A DNA stretch of 64,000 nucleotides from Deltaproteobacteria bacterium (GTDB lineage Bacteria; Myxococcota_A; Polyangia; JAAYKL01): assembly GCA_030595125.1 (NCBI GenBank), contig JAUVDV010000006.1, positions 1-64,000 of the forward strand, read 5' to 3'. The notes under the pieces were generated by a model that ran no database searches, was not told where the DNA came from, and worked only from the letters and a program-made list of their open reading frames with translations. Positions 1 through 7,810 of the stretch are shown in pieces. Position numbers and translations under genes: made by a program. Each line of letters begins with the position of its first letter. Position 1 is the stretch's first letter.

Positions 1-393
1 CTGATAGGATTGCGGAATACAACTTGTGTCCGTGACCGTATCCGTGTCCGACCCGGTTTCCGTGTCGGTGAAGGTGTCGGTGTCACTGTCGGTGTCCGTG
101 TCGGTGTCCGTGTCACTGTCGGTATCACTGTCGGTGTCACTATCCGTGTCGGAATCCGTGTCCCCATCGGTATCGCCATCAGTGTCCGCATCTGTCGAAC
201 CGCACTGGCACTCTCCCCACCCGTCCTCTCCACATATCTGGACGCCGATGCTGCCGTCCGGGCACTGGCACACGTGCTCATCACCGACTTCGCAATATTC
301 ATCGAGTCCAAGCATCGATCGCCCGCAACCGACCACACCGATCGTCGCCGACAACGCCCCCGCCACCAGGATTCTCGTCCATATTGACTTCAT
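1..393 (-). CDS. Stalked surface lipoprotein, 5' part only (runs off left edge)
   Basis: The reading frame is open from an ATG at 393 to base 1 (131 codons) and leaves the window without a stop. The N-terminus has a signal peptide with lipobox VVGC (Cys23), so the product should be a lipoprotein. It is followed by a Cys-rich segment containing CQCPDGSIGVQICG and GWGECQC, a pattern frequent in myxobacterial exported proteins. After that comes a long run of Thr-Asp/Ser-Asp dipeptides encoded by hexanucleotide repeats on the complementary strand. GAGAGG lies upstream of the ATG. It is transcribed divergently from the lipoprotein array to its right. The function is unknown; any C-terminal domain lies outside the window. 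Confidence 0.8.
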   Translation of the reverse strand, partial: MKSIWTRILVAGALSATIGVVGCGRSMLGLDEYCEVGDEHVCQCPDGSIGVQICGEDGWGECQCGSTDADTDGDTDGDTDSDTDSDTDSDTDSDTDTDTDTDSDTDTFTDTETGSDTDTVTDTSCIPQSYQ

Positions 394-478
394 TATAATT
401 GCCTCTCGCTTTTTTCCAGTACCTACTTAGTAGCATAGAGCCGCGAAAAAGACCGAAATACGGTTATTCGATGGTCCA

Positions 479-516
479 TGATAGAATGCTCTTACGTACA
501 AAACGAAAGGCGGGGG
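479..516 (+). promoter_or_regulatory. Extended -10 promoter and RBS cassette, copy 1
   Basis: TGA-TAGAAT (479-487) reads as an extended -10 element. The purine-rich leader GAAAGGCGGGGG ends just before the ATG at 518. No good -35 hexamer is visible, as expected for extended -10 promoters. The same layout recurs before three later genes of the array. The 394-517 gap between the two divergent lipoprotein genes holds nothing else that I recognise. Confidence 0.5.
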
Positions 517-517
517 A

Positions 518-1723
518 ATGCGATATCTGATGTTGATGGTGCTGGCGACCGTGCTGGTCGGTGGCGGGTGCTCGAACGGTTCGTCGGACAGTGACGGTGG
601 GACCGACACCGACACAGGTCCGATCGAATGCAATAAAGCTCAATACACTGGCGATTTCACGATCTGCGCTCAGGAAGATATGGCAATCCTTTCGGGACAC
701 ACTTCTATCTCGGGAAACCTGGATATTGCCTGCCCTTCTTGCACAGACTTGAGCGAATTGGCTTGCCTGGTCATGGTGGGTGGAAGCATGTCGATTTATT
801 CCAGCAACTCCCTCACCAGCCTGAACGGTCCTGGTGACCTCGCTACAGTGGGTGAGGATCTGAACATCTCGGACAACGATTCCCTCATTAATCTAGTTGG
901 CCTTGACTCCCTCGACTCTGTTGGCGGGGACCTGAGCATCTCCGGCAACGGTGCCCTCACCGGCCTGAACGGTCTCGGCGCCATCACTTCTATAGAAGAA
1001 GGGGGTTGGTTGACGATTGAAAACAACGATTCTCTCACCAATATTGACGGCCTGAGCGGCCTCACTTCGGTGTCAGCCTTTAAAATCTCCAACAACGACT
1101 CCCTCATCAATATTGATGGACTGAGCGGAATAACCTCTGATGACCAAAGCATAACAATTACAAACAATGCAGCCCTCACCAACCTGGACGGTCTAAGTGG
1201 ACTCACGTCATTGTTTGACACAATAATCAGCGAGAATCCTGTTCTTACAAACATTGACGGACTGAGTGGAGTCATCAAGGCAGACTATGATATGAAGATT
1301 GAAAACAACGATTCCCTCACCAATATTGACGGCCTGAGCACTCTCGAAAATGTTTTCCAATTCCTTCAAATCTCATCGAATGACTCCCTCACAAATCTGG
1401 ATGGTCTGAGCGCTCTCGAAAGTGTTTACTCGGCAATTCGAATCTCATCGAATGACTCCCTCACAAATCTGGATGGTCTGAGCGCCCTTACACAAATACA
1501 TGAGTATGGTTTGACGATTGAAAACAACGCCTCTCTCTCTAACCTGGACGGGCTGAGTGCACTCACCTCGATGGGCGACGCCTTGAACATCTTCGACAAC
1601 GACGTCCTACCCGACTGCGAGGCGTGCGACCTGCTTGATCAGCTCACCAGCGTACCCGCTTCGATTGATGTGCACGACAACCTCGACGACACATGCACGC
1701 CGGTTCCGACAGGCTGTCCATAG
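518..1723 (+). CDS. LRR/L-domain-like repeat lipoprotein, paralogue 1
   Basis: 401 residues. The signal peptide starts MRYLMLMVLATVLVGGGC; Cys18 is the likely lipidated residue, although the lipobox (VGGGC) is not canonical. A short Asp/Thr linker follows, then an N-terminal module (GDFTICAQEDMAIL...) shared with its paralogues. About ten repeats of 24 residues follow, with the consensus x-L-x-I-x-x-N-x-S/A-L-T-N-L/I-D-G-L-S-x-L/I-T-S. A Cys-rich cap (CEACDLLDQLTSV...DDTCTPVP) is also shared. The repeat resembles leucine-rich or receptor-L-domain solenoids, so a surface binding role is inferred. The repeats are close enough at DNA level to carry a perfect 45-bp direct repeat. Four paralogues lie in tandem to 6209. 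Confidence 0.85.
   Translation: MRYLMLMVLATVLVGGGCSNGSSDSDGGTDTDTGPIECNKAQYTGDFTICAQEDMAILSGHTSISGNLDIACPSCTDLSELACLVMVGGSMSIYSSNSLTSLNGPGDLATVGEDLNISDNDSLINLVGLDSLDSVGGDLSISGNGALTGLNGLGAITSIEEGGWLTIENNDSLTNIDGLSGLTSVSAFKISNNDSLINIDGLSGITSDDQSITITNNAALTNLDGLSGLTSLFDTIISENPVLTNIDGLSGVIKADYDMKIENNDSLTNIDGLSTLENVFQFLQISSNDSLTNLDGLSALESVYSAIRISSNDSLTNLDGLSALTQIHEYGLTIENNASLSNLDGLSALTSMGDALNIFDNDVLPDCEACDLLDQLTSVPASIDVHDNLDDTCTPVPTGCP
1369..1485 (+). repeat. Perfect 45-bp direct repeat, period 72 bp, inside paralogue 1
   Basis: Bases 1369-1413 and 1441-1485 are identical, and the 72-bp period equals one 24-residue protein repeat. This indicates recent duplication or conversion of a repeat unit. 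Slippage or recombination between such units would change repeat number without shifting frame. Confidence 0.85.
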
Positions 1724-1760
1724 GCGTTTCTTGCTCTTTGTGACGTGCTTCCCTGATCGG

Positions 1761-1798
1761 TGGTAAGATGACGCTATGTACAGAACGAAGGTGGGGTG
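1761..1798 (+). promoter_or_regulatory. Extended -10 promoter and RBS cassette, copy 2
   Basis: TGG-TAAGAT (1761-1769) is the most divergent of the four copies. It is followed by GAACGAAGGTGGGGTG directly before the ATG at 1799. The position relative to the start codon matches the other copies. Confidence 0.4.
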
Positions 1799-3082
1799 AT
1801 GAGGTACTTGCTGTTGATGGCGCTTACGACCGTGCTGGTTAGCGGCGGGTGCTCGAACGGTTCGTCGGGCGGAGACGACAGTGGGACGACCGACTCGGAC
1901 TCGGACACCGATTCCGATTCCGATTCCGACTCCGACTCCGACTCTGATATGGATACCGACACGAGTACCGGTCCAATTGAGTGCAACCTGGGAGAGTACA
2001 GCGGCAATCTCACGGTCAGCACGCAACCAGACGTTGCAACCCTCGCGGGATACACATCGATCTCGGGAGATCTCACAGTCGACTGCTGTTATTGCACCGA
2101 CTTGAGCGAGCTGATTTGCCTCACCTCGGTGGGCGGGGATCTGTACATCTCCGGTTTTGACGGCCTCGCAAATCTGAACGGGCTGAGCGCCCTCACTTCG
2201 GTGGGGGGAGACTTGTCGATCGAACACAACTGCAGCTGGGACTTTACCAACCTTGACGGGCTGAACGCCCTCACTTCGGTGGGGGGGGACTTGTCGATCC
2301 GGGGCAACTGGTTCCTCACCAACCTTGACGGGTTGAGCGGGATCACCTCGGTGGTTGGAGGCTTGTACATCATCGGCGACGACGAACTTGATAACATTGA
2401 CGGTCTGAGCGGTATCACCTCGGTGGGCTTGAGTCTGAAGATCAACGACCAACGGACCCTCACCAACCTGGACGGTCTGAGCGGCATCACCTCGGTGGGT
2501 GAGGACTTGTGGATTAACAACAACTACGCCCTCACCAACGTGGGCGGGTTGAGCGGTATCACCTCTGTGGGCGGGGGCTTGATGATCGACAACAACCACG
2601 CACTCACCGACCTGGACGGCCTGAGCGCCCTCACCTCGGCGCTGGGTGGGGATTTATGGATCCGTTACAACGATGCCCTCACCGACATGGGCGGGATGAG
2701 CGGGATTACTTCTGTGGCGGGGGAGTTATATATCGGCATGAATAACGTCCTCATCAACCTTGACGGGCTCAGCGGCATCACCTCTGTGAGCTGGGACTTG
2801 GAAATCTACGGCAACGCCGCCCTCTACAGCCTGGACGGTCTAGGCGGTCTTCTCTCTGTAGGCTTGGACTTGACAATCTCTCATAACGACGCCCTCACCA
2901 ACCTGGACGGTCTGAGCAGTATCACCTCGGTGGGTGAGGGCTTGTGGGTCTATCACAACGACACCCTTCCCGCTTGCGAGGTGTGTGACTTGCTGGACCA
3001 GCTCACCAGCGGACCTGCTTCGATACACGTTTCCCAAAATCTCCACGACCCGTGCACGCCGGTTCCGGCCGACTGTCCGTAG
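1799..3082 (+). CDS. LRR/L-domain-like repeat lipoprotein, paralogue 2
   Basis: 427 residues from ATG 1799. A GTG at 1796 is in frame, but the MRYL start is conserved in the other copies. The signal peptide ends in LVSGGC (Cys18). A Ser/Thr-Asp stalk follows (roughly residues 28-60), then the shared N-terminal module, about eleven 24-residue repeats and the shared Cys-rich cap. It is the longest paralogue. Bases 2305-2342 match 3655-3692 of paralogue 3 almost exactly, with two differences, although the surrounding units differ. This suggests exchange between neighbours. A surface adhesion or binding role is inferred from the solenoid and lipobox only. Confidence 0.85.
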   Translation: MRYLLLMALTTVLVSGGCSNGSSGGDDSGTTDSDSDTDSDSDSDSDSDSDMDTDTSTGPIECNLGEYSGNLTVSTQPDVATLAGYTSISGDLTVDCCYCTDLSELICLTSVGGDLYISGFDGLANLNGLSALTSVGGDLSIEHNCSWDFTNLDGLNALTSVGGDLSIRGNWFLTNLDGLSGITSVVGGLYIIGDDELDNIDGLSGITSVGLSLKINDQRTLTNLDGLSGITSVGEDLWINNNYALTNVGGLSGITSVGGGLMIDNNHALTDLDGLSALTSALGGDLWIRYNDALTDMGGMSGITSVAGELYIGMNNVLINLDGLSGITSVSWDLEIYGNAALYSLDGLGGLLSVGLDLTISHNDALTNLDGLSSITSVGEGLWVYHNDTLPACEVCDLLDQLTSGPASIHVSQNLHDPCTPVPADCP

Positions 3083-3105
3083 GTCGTGCGCCTTTCTCCG
3101 ATCCC

Positions 3106-3145
3106 TGATAAAATACTCTCACGTCCATAATGAAAGGCGGGGGAA
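3106..3145 (+). promoter_or_regulatory. Extended -10 promoter and RBS cassette, copy 3
   Basis: TGA-TAAAAT (3106-3114) is followed by ACTCTCACGTCCATAATGAA and AGGCGGGGGAA, ending at the TTG start at 3146. The stretch CTCTCACGTCCAT is shared with copy 4 (around 4138-4150), so the conservation extends past the -10 element. Confidence 0.55.
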
Positions 3146-4102
3146 TTGCGGTACTTGATTCTACTGATCCTGGCGACCGTGCTGGTTTGCGGCGGGTGTG
3201 CGGATAACTCGTCGAGCAGTGACGGTGGGACCGACACGGATACAGATACTGACACGGATTCCGACACGGATTCCGACACGGATTCCGACACGGATACGGA
3301 CACCGATTCCGACACCGATACTGACACCGGCCCCGACTGCACTCAAGGAGAGTACTCCGGCGATTTCGTCATCAACACACAATCGGACGTTGCAACACTC
3401 GCAGGATACACTTCAATCTCAGGAGACCTTGAAATCATTTGCGAGGAGTGCACCGACTTGAGCGAGCTGATTTGCCTCACCTCGGTGGGCGGGGGCTTGG
3501 ACATCCGCGACAACGCCGCCCTCACCACTCTGGACGGGCTTGGCTTCCTCACCTCAGTGGGTGGGGACTTGAAAATCTACAATAACGACGCCCTCGCCAA
3601 CCTGGACGAACTGAGCGCTCTCACATCATTGGGGGGGCACTTGTGGATCGAAGACAACTGGTTCCTCACCAACCTTGACGGGCTGAGCGGCATCACCGGT
3701 TCGGTGGGATGGGGTTTGGGGATCTACAACAACCCCGCCCTCACGAACCTGGACGGCCTGAGTGGCATCACCTCGGTGGGCTGGAACTTGGGGATCTACA
3801 ACAACCCCGCCCTCACAAACCTTAACGGGCTGAGCGGCATCACGTCGGTGGGCTGGGAATTGCACATCAGAAACAACAATGCCCTCACAAACGTGGACGG
3901 CCTTAGCGCACTCACCACGTTGGGCGGGGACTTGAAAATCTACTGGAACGCTGTCCTGCCTGACTGCAAGGCGTGCGATCTTCTGGACCAGCTTACCAGC
4001 GTACCTACTGGCATCCTTGTCCAAGGCAACCTGGACGACACATGCACGCCGGTGCCGGGTAACTGCCCCGGCTATGACGCTGGTGTTGATGGTGGGCCGT
4101 AG
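3146..4102 (+). CDS. LRR/L-domain-like repeat lipoprotein, paralogue 3
   Basis: 318 residues. The start is TTG at 3146, chosen because TTG-CGG-TAC-TTG gives the conserved MRYL and sits directly after the shared RBS. The signal peptide ends in VCGGC (Cys18). A 30-residue Ser/Thr-Asp stalk is followed by the shared N-terminal module, six to seven 24-residue repeats and the Cys-rich cap with a short extra tail. Two adjacent units (IYNNPALTNL...) are nearly identical in DNA. It is shorter than paralogues 1 and 2, so repeat number varies between copies. It is likely anchored in the outer membrane and surface-exposed (inference). Confidence 0.85.
   Translation: MRYLILLILATVLVCGGCADNSSSSDGGTDTDTDTDTDSDTDSDTDSDTDTDTDSDTDTDTGPDCTQGEYSGDFVINTQSDVATLAGYTSISGDLEIICEECTDLSELICLTSVGGGLDIRDNAALTTLDGLGFLTSVGGDLKIYNNDALANLDELSALTSLGGHLWIEDNWFLTNLDGLSGITGSVGWGLGIYNNPALTNLDGLSGITSVGWNLGIYNNPALTNLNGLSGITSVGWELHIRNNNALTNVDGLSALTTLGGDLKIYWNAVLPDCKACDLLDQLTSVPTGILVQGNLDDTCTPVPGNCPGYDAGVDGGP
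3233..3327 (+). repeat. Hexanucleotide/12-mer tandem repeat encoding the Asp-Thr/Asp-Ser stalk
   Basis: About sixteen in-frame hexamers of the form GAC/T-A/T-C-N encode alternating Asp and Thr/Ser. The 12-mer GACACGGATTCC is repeated perfectly three times at 3251-3286. Changes in copy number would alter stalk length by two residues per hexamer without a frameshift. Similar tracts encode stalks in the genes at 1-393, 1799-3082, 4168-5661, 12297-12800, 51798-52796 and 54504-56633. Confidence 0.85.
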
Positions 4103-4127
4103 TAGTCCGGACAATGGTGAAGACCCA

Positions 4128-4167
4128 TGTTAGAATGCTCTCACGTCCATATTGAAAGGCGGAGGTT
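4128..4167 (+). promoter_or_regulatory. Extended -10 promoter and RBS cassette, copy 4
   Basis: TGT-TAGAAT (4128-4136) is followed by GCTCTCACGTCCATATTGAA and AGGCGGAGG before the GTG at 4168. CGGACA, 17 bp upstream of the -10 element (4108-4113), is a possible -35. The fifth gene (5676) keeps only the RBS part and follows a 14-bp gap, so it is probably co-transcribed from here. Confidence 0.55.
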
Positions 4168-5661
4168 GTGCGATACTTGATCGTTGTAGGGTTGGCAGCC
4201 GTGATTTCAGCGGGTTGCTGGACCCAGCAAGAAATCGTCATCGGTAACGATACCGGTTCCGACTCAGATATCGACACTGATACCGATTCGGATGTGGATG
4301 CCGATACGGATACGGACACCGATACTGATACAGACTCAGACACCGACACCGGCCCCTTCCAGTACCCGGGGCGGGGGTGGGCGTTTGCTGTTGCGGTAGA
4401 TAACGCGGGCAGCATCGTTGTCGCAGGATCCTTCTGGGACACGATTGGGTTTGGCGGTGAGCCTCTCGACGCCCACGGCGACGAAGACGACATCTTCATT
4501 GCGAAGTTCGACAGCGACGGCGATCACTTGTGGAGCAGGGGTTTTGGTGGCTACGAAGCAGACTCAGCCCGCTCGGTTGCCATCGACGGCCTCGGGAACG
4601 TGATCCTCGTCGGAACGTTCAGGGGAGACGTGAGCTTCGGTGGCGAACTGCTTTCGTCAGCAGGGGAGTTGGACATTTTCACGGTCAAGCTCAATTCGGA
4701 AGGCGGTCACGTCTGGAGCAAGAGGTTTGGCAGTGCGAGCAACGATCACGGCTACGATGTCGCGCTCGACAGCGCAAACCACTTGCTGTTCACCGGGATG
4801 TTCAGCGACACCATCGATTTCGGCGGTGGCCCACTCACGAATGCTGGAGCACCTGACATCTACGTTGCCAAGCTCAGCTCTGACGGGAGCCATTTGTGGA
4901 GCAACCGCTACGGCGCTGAAGGCAACGACTATGGTATGTCGATCGCTGTCGATGGGGCCGACAACGCCGTGCTCACCGGCTGGTTCAGTGAGACTACCGA
5001 TTTCGGCGGCGGCGCCATTACCAGCGCAGGTAGTAAGGACATCTTTTTGCTCGCGCTCAACGAGAACGGCGATCACATGTCGAGCGTTGGGTTCGGTGGA
5101 CCAAACTGGGGGGACAGAGGAGTGGCTATCTGGATCGACGACTCCGGGGACTTGCTACTCACCGGAACATTCGAGGACGAGATCGACTTCGGCGGTGGCA
5201 CGCTAACCGGCAGCGGGGACGAGGATCTGTTCCTGGCCAGGTTCGACTCGGCGGGGGTTCATCAGTGGAGCATGGGTGGCGGTGGCGAGAGTACTTTTGA
5301 TCATGGACAGGCGGTTGTCACCAACAGCTCAGACCACGTCATCTTCACCGGTTACTTCGCAGGTACCGTGGATTTCGGTGGCGGACCGCTCACCTCGACT
5401 GGGGACGATTGGGACATCTTCCTGGCCCAATACGGCTCTGGGGGGAACCACTTGTGGAGCAAGCGCTTCGGCGTTCCCGGCTGGGACGGCGCAACGGGTC
5501 TGGCGGTGGACCATGAGGACAACCTGATTATCGTGGGCTACATCAGCGGCACCGTGGACTTTGGCGGCGACCCGTTGGTCTGCAACTCGGGGCACGCTGC
5601 CTTTGTCGCCAAGTTCGATTCCGACGGTAACCACATCTGGAGCAAGAGCTTTGGAGACTGA
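4168..5661 (+). CDS. SBBP beta-propeller lipoprotein
   Basis: 497 residues. The start is GTG 4168, giving the same MRYL start as its neighbours. The lipobox is SAGC (Cys17), followed by a Ser/Thr-Asp stalk to about residue 68. Seven tandem units of about 60 residues fill the rest. Each follows the pattern xxVAVDxxxNVxxTGxF, then DFGGGxLTSxGxxDIF, then AKxxSDGxHLWSKRFG, which is characteristic of SBBP beta-propeller repeats. Seven units suit a complete seven-bladed propeller. It shares promoter cassette, signal peptide and stalk with the LRR paralogues but has an unrelated head domain, so the family appears to swap heads on a common anchor. Confidence 0.85.
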   Translation: MRYLIVVGLAAVISAGCWTQQEIVIGNDTGSDSDIDTDTDSDVDADTDTDTDTDTDSDTDTGPFQYPGRGWAFAVAVDNAGSIVVAGSFWDTIGFGGEPLDAHGDEDDIFIAKFDSDGDHLWSRGFGGYEADSARSVAIDGLGNVILVGTFRGDVSFGGELLSSAGELDIFTVKLNSEGGHVWSKRFGSASNDHGYDVALDSANHLLFTGMFSDTIDFGGGPLTNAGAPDIYVAKLSSDGSHLWSNRYGAEGNDYGMSIAVDGADNAVLTGWFSETTDFGGGAITSAGSKDIFLLALNENGDHMSSVGFGGPNWGDRGVAIWIDDSGDLLLTGTFEDEIDFGGGTLTGSGDEDLFLARFDSAGVHQWSMGGGGESTFDHGQAVVTNSSDHVIFTGYFAGTVDFGGGPLTSTGDDWDIFLAQYGSGGNHLWSKRFGVPGWDGATGLAVDHEDNLIIVGYISGTVDFGGDPLVCNSGHAAFVAKFDSDGNHIWSKSFGD

Positions 5662-5675
5662 GGAAAGGCGGGGGA

Positions 5676-6209
5676 ATGCGATATCTAATGTTGATGCTCC
5701 TCGCGACCATGCTGGTGTGGGGTGGGTGCTCACACGTTTCGTCCACCGGAGATGCCGGTCCGGTTGAGTGCAATCTGGGAGAGTACAGCAGCAGCTTCGA
5801 GATCGAAACACAATCGGATGTCGCAACCCTCGCGGGTTACACCTCTATCTCGGGAACCCTTACAATCCAGTGCCCTTCTTGCACCAACTTGAACGAGTTG
5901 ATTTGCCTCACCTCGGTGCGCGATTACTTATTGATTGAACACAACCACCTTCCCAACCTGGATGGCCTGAGCGCCCTCACCTCGGTAGGCTGGGGCTTGA
6001 GGATCTTCGACAACATCGGCCTCTCAAACCTGGACGGATTGGGCGCTCTCACTTCGGTGGGCGAGGGCTTGTTGATCGGGTTCAACTACCCCCTGCACGA
6101 CTGCGAGGTGTGCGACCTGCTTGATCAGCTCACCGTCACCCCCATAAATATAGATGTCCACGGCAACCTCGACGACACATGCACGCCGGTTCCGGCGAAC
6201 TGTCCATAG
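5676..6209 (+). CDS. LRR/L-domain-like repeat lipoprotein, paralogue 4 (short)
   Basis: 177 residues. ATG 5676 follows the conserved GAAAGGCGGGGGA. The signal peptide is MRYLMLMLLATMLVWGGC (Cys18). The Ser/Thr-Asp stalk is missing and only two to three repeats separate the N-terminal module (GEYSSSFEIETQSDVATL) from the Cys-rich cap. It has no promoter of its own and begins 14 bp after the propeller gene. It could be a contracted copy or a minimal functional form. Confidence 0.85.
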   Translation: MRYLMLMLLATMLVWGGCSHVSSTGDAGPVECNLGEYSSSFEIETQSDVATLAGYTSISGTLTIQCPSCTNLNELICLTSVRDYLLIEHNHLPNLDGLSALTSVGWGLRIFDNIGLSNLDGLGALTSVGEGLLIGFNYPLHDCEVCDLLDQLTVTPINIDVHGNLDDTCTPVPANCP

Positions 6210-6283
6210 AGGCAGGGCGGGCACCGCGCCCCTACACGTTGTGAAATGTCATCGTGCCATCCGGAACCTGTCTCGCCCTGATC

Positions 6284-6443
6284 CCGCGGGAATAAATCCC
6301 GCGGCCAGAAATGAAGAACACAAAAGGCCCGAGGCCTACGAAAAGACACTTCAGAAACAGCCCGCAGCGCTTTCAGTGCTTCAGGGCAAAGCCCTTTCCG
6401 ACACGAAGTGGCGCATTTCTGGCCGCGGGATTTATTTCCGCGG
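6284..6443. repeat. REPIN-like inverted pair of palindromes between convergent genes
   Basis: The arms at 6284-6313 and 6414-6443 are inverted copies matching at 29 of 30 bases. Each arm begins with its own palindrome; on the left the 8-bp arms are CCGCGGGA and TCCCGCGG with an ATAAA loop. The 100-bp interior has smaller hairpins (AGGCC-CGA-GGCCT and AGGGC-AAA-GCCCT). Two palindromes in inverted orientation about 100 bp apart is the layout of REP doublets (REPINs). It sits between the stops at 6209 and 6463 and may also end transcription from both sides. The rest of the 6210-6462 gap shows no gene. Confidence 0.6.
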
Positions 6444-6462
6444 TACATGGCCAGGCTGCCGG

Positions 6463-7254
6463 TCACCTGACTTTCAAACGCTCGATGGGCTTGGCTCCGT
6501 TGCGTGGTTTCTCCTGCAACGCGTTGCGGAGTTCCGCCTCCCATACATCATCCATGCCCTTCTCCGGCACGTCACGAACCACCTCCAGATCCTGGTAACC
6601 CCGCAACACGAGAGACAGGCTGCCCAGGGTGCTCGAAAAAGCGAGCAACTCCGACTCCTCGAGCCCGACGCTCAGGCTCACCGTGCCGTATCGAGCCGCC
6701 TTCTCATCTTCCTGCACATTGCTCCCGGACAGATCCCTCCCGGTGGCGAGCACCGTGACGTTCTGCAACAGCGTGACCGTCACCTTGTCCGAGCGAAGAT
6801 CCTTTCCCCTGGAGAAGGTCCCGAGAATATCCACCCGATGCCCCGGCCGCATCAACCCGCCCATGGACAGGGACGAATCGACCTGGATCGTCATCGCCCG
6901 CTGACCCGGCCCGATGAGCTCGGCCAGATCGTTCGCCATATCCGACGGTCGCTCCACGAAATCGGTCCACTGGATCATCTGCCCCTGTTCGAGATTGACC
7001 GCCAACGGCAATCCCACGATCTCGTCGGACCTCCCAGCGGTCACCACCCTCTCATCCACGAACGCCCCGGGGATCGATCGCGCGGCGACCATAGCCTCCT
7101 CCACCATCTCACCCACCTCGACCCCCGTCGTCGTCACGAGAACCTCAATCTCCATACCGCCCCTTGCCTCGGCCTCAACCTCCGAAAGAAAGGTAAAGTG
7201 CAAAAATCCGGCAACGAGCCCGAAAACAAGCGCCGCGATCCATTTTTTCCTCAC
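6463..7254 (-). CDS. cpaB: Flp pilus assembly protein CpaB/RcpC
   Basis: 263 residues. The start is GTG 7254, because GAGGAGGTG lies just upstream; a longer frame from 7281 would put that SD inside the gene. It has one N-terminal membrane segment (WIAALVFGLVAGFLHFTFL). The SAF-type region follows, with GLPLAVNLEQGQMIQWTDF and the RcpC-like core (GQRAMTIQVDSSLSMGGLMRPGHRVDIL, split here by domain boundary rather than sequence). CpaB is a periplasmic factor linked to the Tad secretin. It is the last gene of the minus-strand Tad operon in the window, and no cpaC, cpaE, cpaF or tadBC follows. Confidence 0.85.
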   Translation of the reverse strand: MRKKWIAALVFGLVAGFLHFTFLSEVEAEARGGMEIEVLVTTTGVEVGEMVEEAMVAARSIPGAFVDERVVTAGRSDEIVGLPLAVNLEQGQMIQWTDFVERPSDMANDLAELIGPGQRAMTIQVDSSLSMGGLMRPGHRVDILGTFSRGKDLRSDKVTVTLLQNVTVLATGRDLSGSNVQEDEKAARYGTVSLSVGLEESELLAFSSTLGSLSLVLRGYQDLEVVRDVPEKGMDDVWEAELRNALQEKPRNGAKPIERLKVR

Positions 7255-7258
7255 GAGA

Positions 7259-7810
7259 TCACCTCCTCTTTTTTTCGTCAAAGAACCCGGCGACGACCAC
7301 GTTGGCGGTTGTGCTCCTCACGCCGCGCGTCGCGATGACATGAAGCCGGGAATCTCCCCTGATCATGGTGGCCACGTGGAGATCCGCATTCCTCCCCCGG
7401 GCCAGCCTGGATTGTTCTGTCTGTGACCACCCCTGCAACCCGAGCTGCCCCAGGGTAATTTCGAGTGCCTCCGTGCAGCCTGCCTCTATCTCGCTGGCCG
7501 CTATCCCGGCCTTGCGGTCAGCCGTCATGGATGTGATCAGATGATTCCCCGGCAGCCCCTCCGGTACTCCCGGCAACCGACAACGTTCTTCCGGCGCAAC
7601 CCAGCCGGAGCCGTCTCCCCGTCCGTTGAACGCCTCCCGGGGGGATACGTCCCCGGTCAGGTTCATCGCTATTCCGGCGGTACAGATTTCACCGATTCCC
7701 GTATCGCGAGGGGTCGTTTCGTGGGCCTTCACATCCTCGTGAAAAACGAGCGCGGCTATCGACAGAGCCACGAGAACGGGCCACCAGGTTCTTCTTGCCA
7801 ATCTAGTCAT
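7259..7810 (-). CDS. Exported protein of unknown function in the Tad pilus operon
   Basis: 183 residues with an N-terminal signal or anchor segment (WWPVLVALSIAALVF). The remainder shows no family I recognise. The ATG at 7810 overlaps the end of the preceding TadE-like gene by 8 bp, and the stop lies 4 bp before the cpaB start, so it is embedded in the operon and probably translationally coupled. A role in pilus assembly or surface display is inferred from position only. Confidence 0.7.
   Translation of the reverse strand: MTRLARRTWWPVLVALSIAALVFHEDVKAHETTPRDTGIGEICTAGIAMNLTGDVSPREAFNGRGDGSGWVAPEERCRLPGVPEGLPGNHLITSMTADRKAGIAASEIEAGCTEALEITLGQLGLQGWSQTEQSRLARGRNADLHVATMIRGDSRLHVIATRGVRSTTANVVVAGFFDEKKRR

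Noticed and set aside
1607-2599. Minus-strand frame of 330 codons opposite paralogue 2
   Set aside because: Mirror of the 72-bp repeats in the lipoprotein gene; no start signal.
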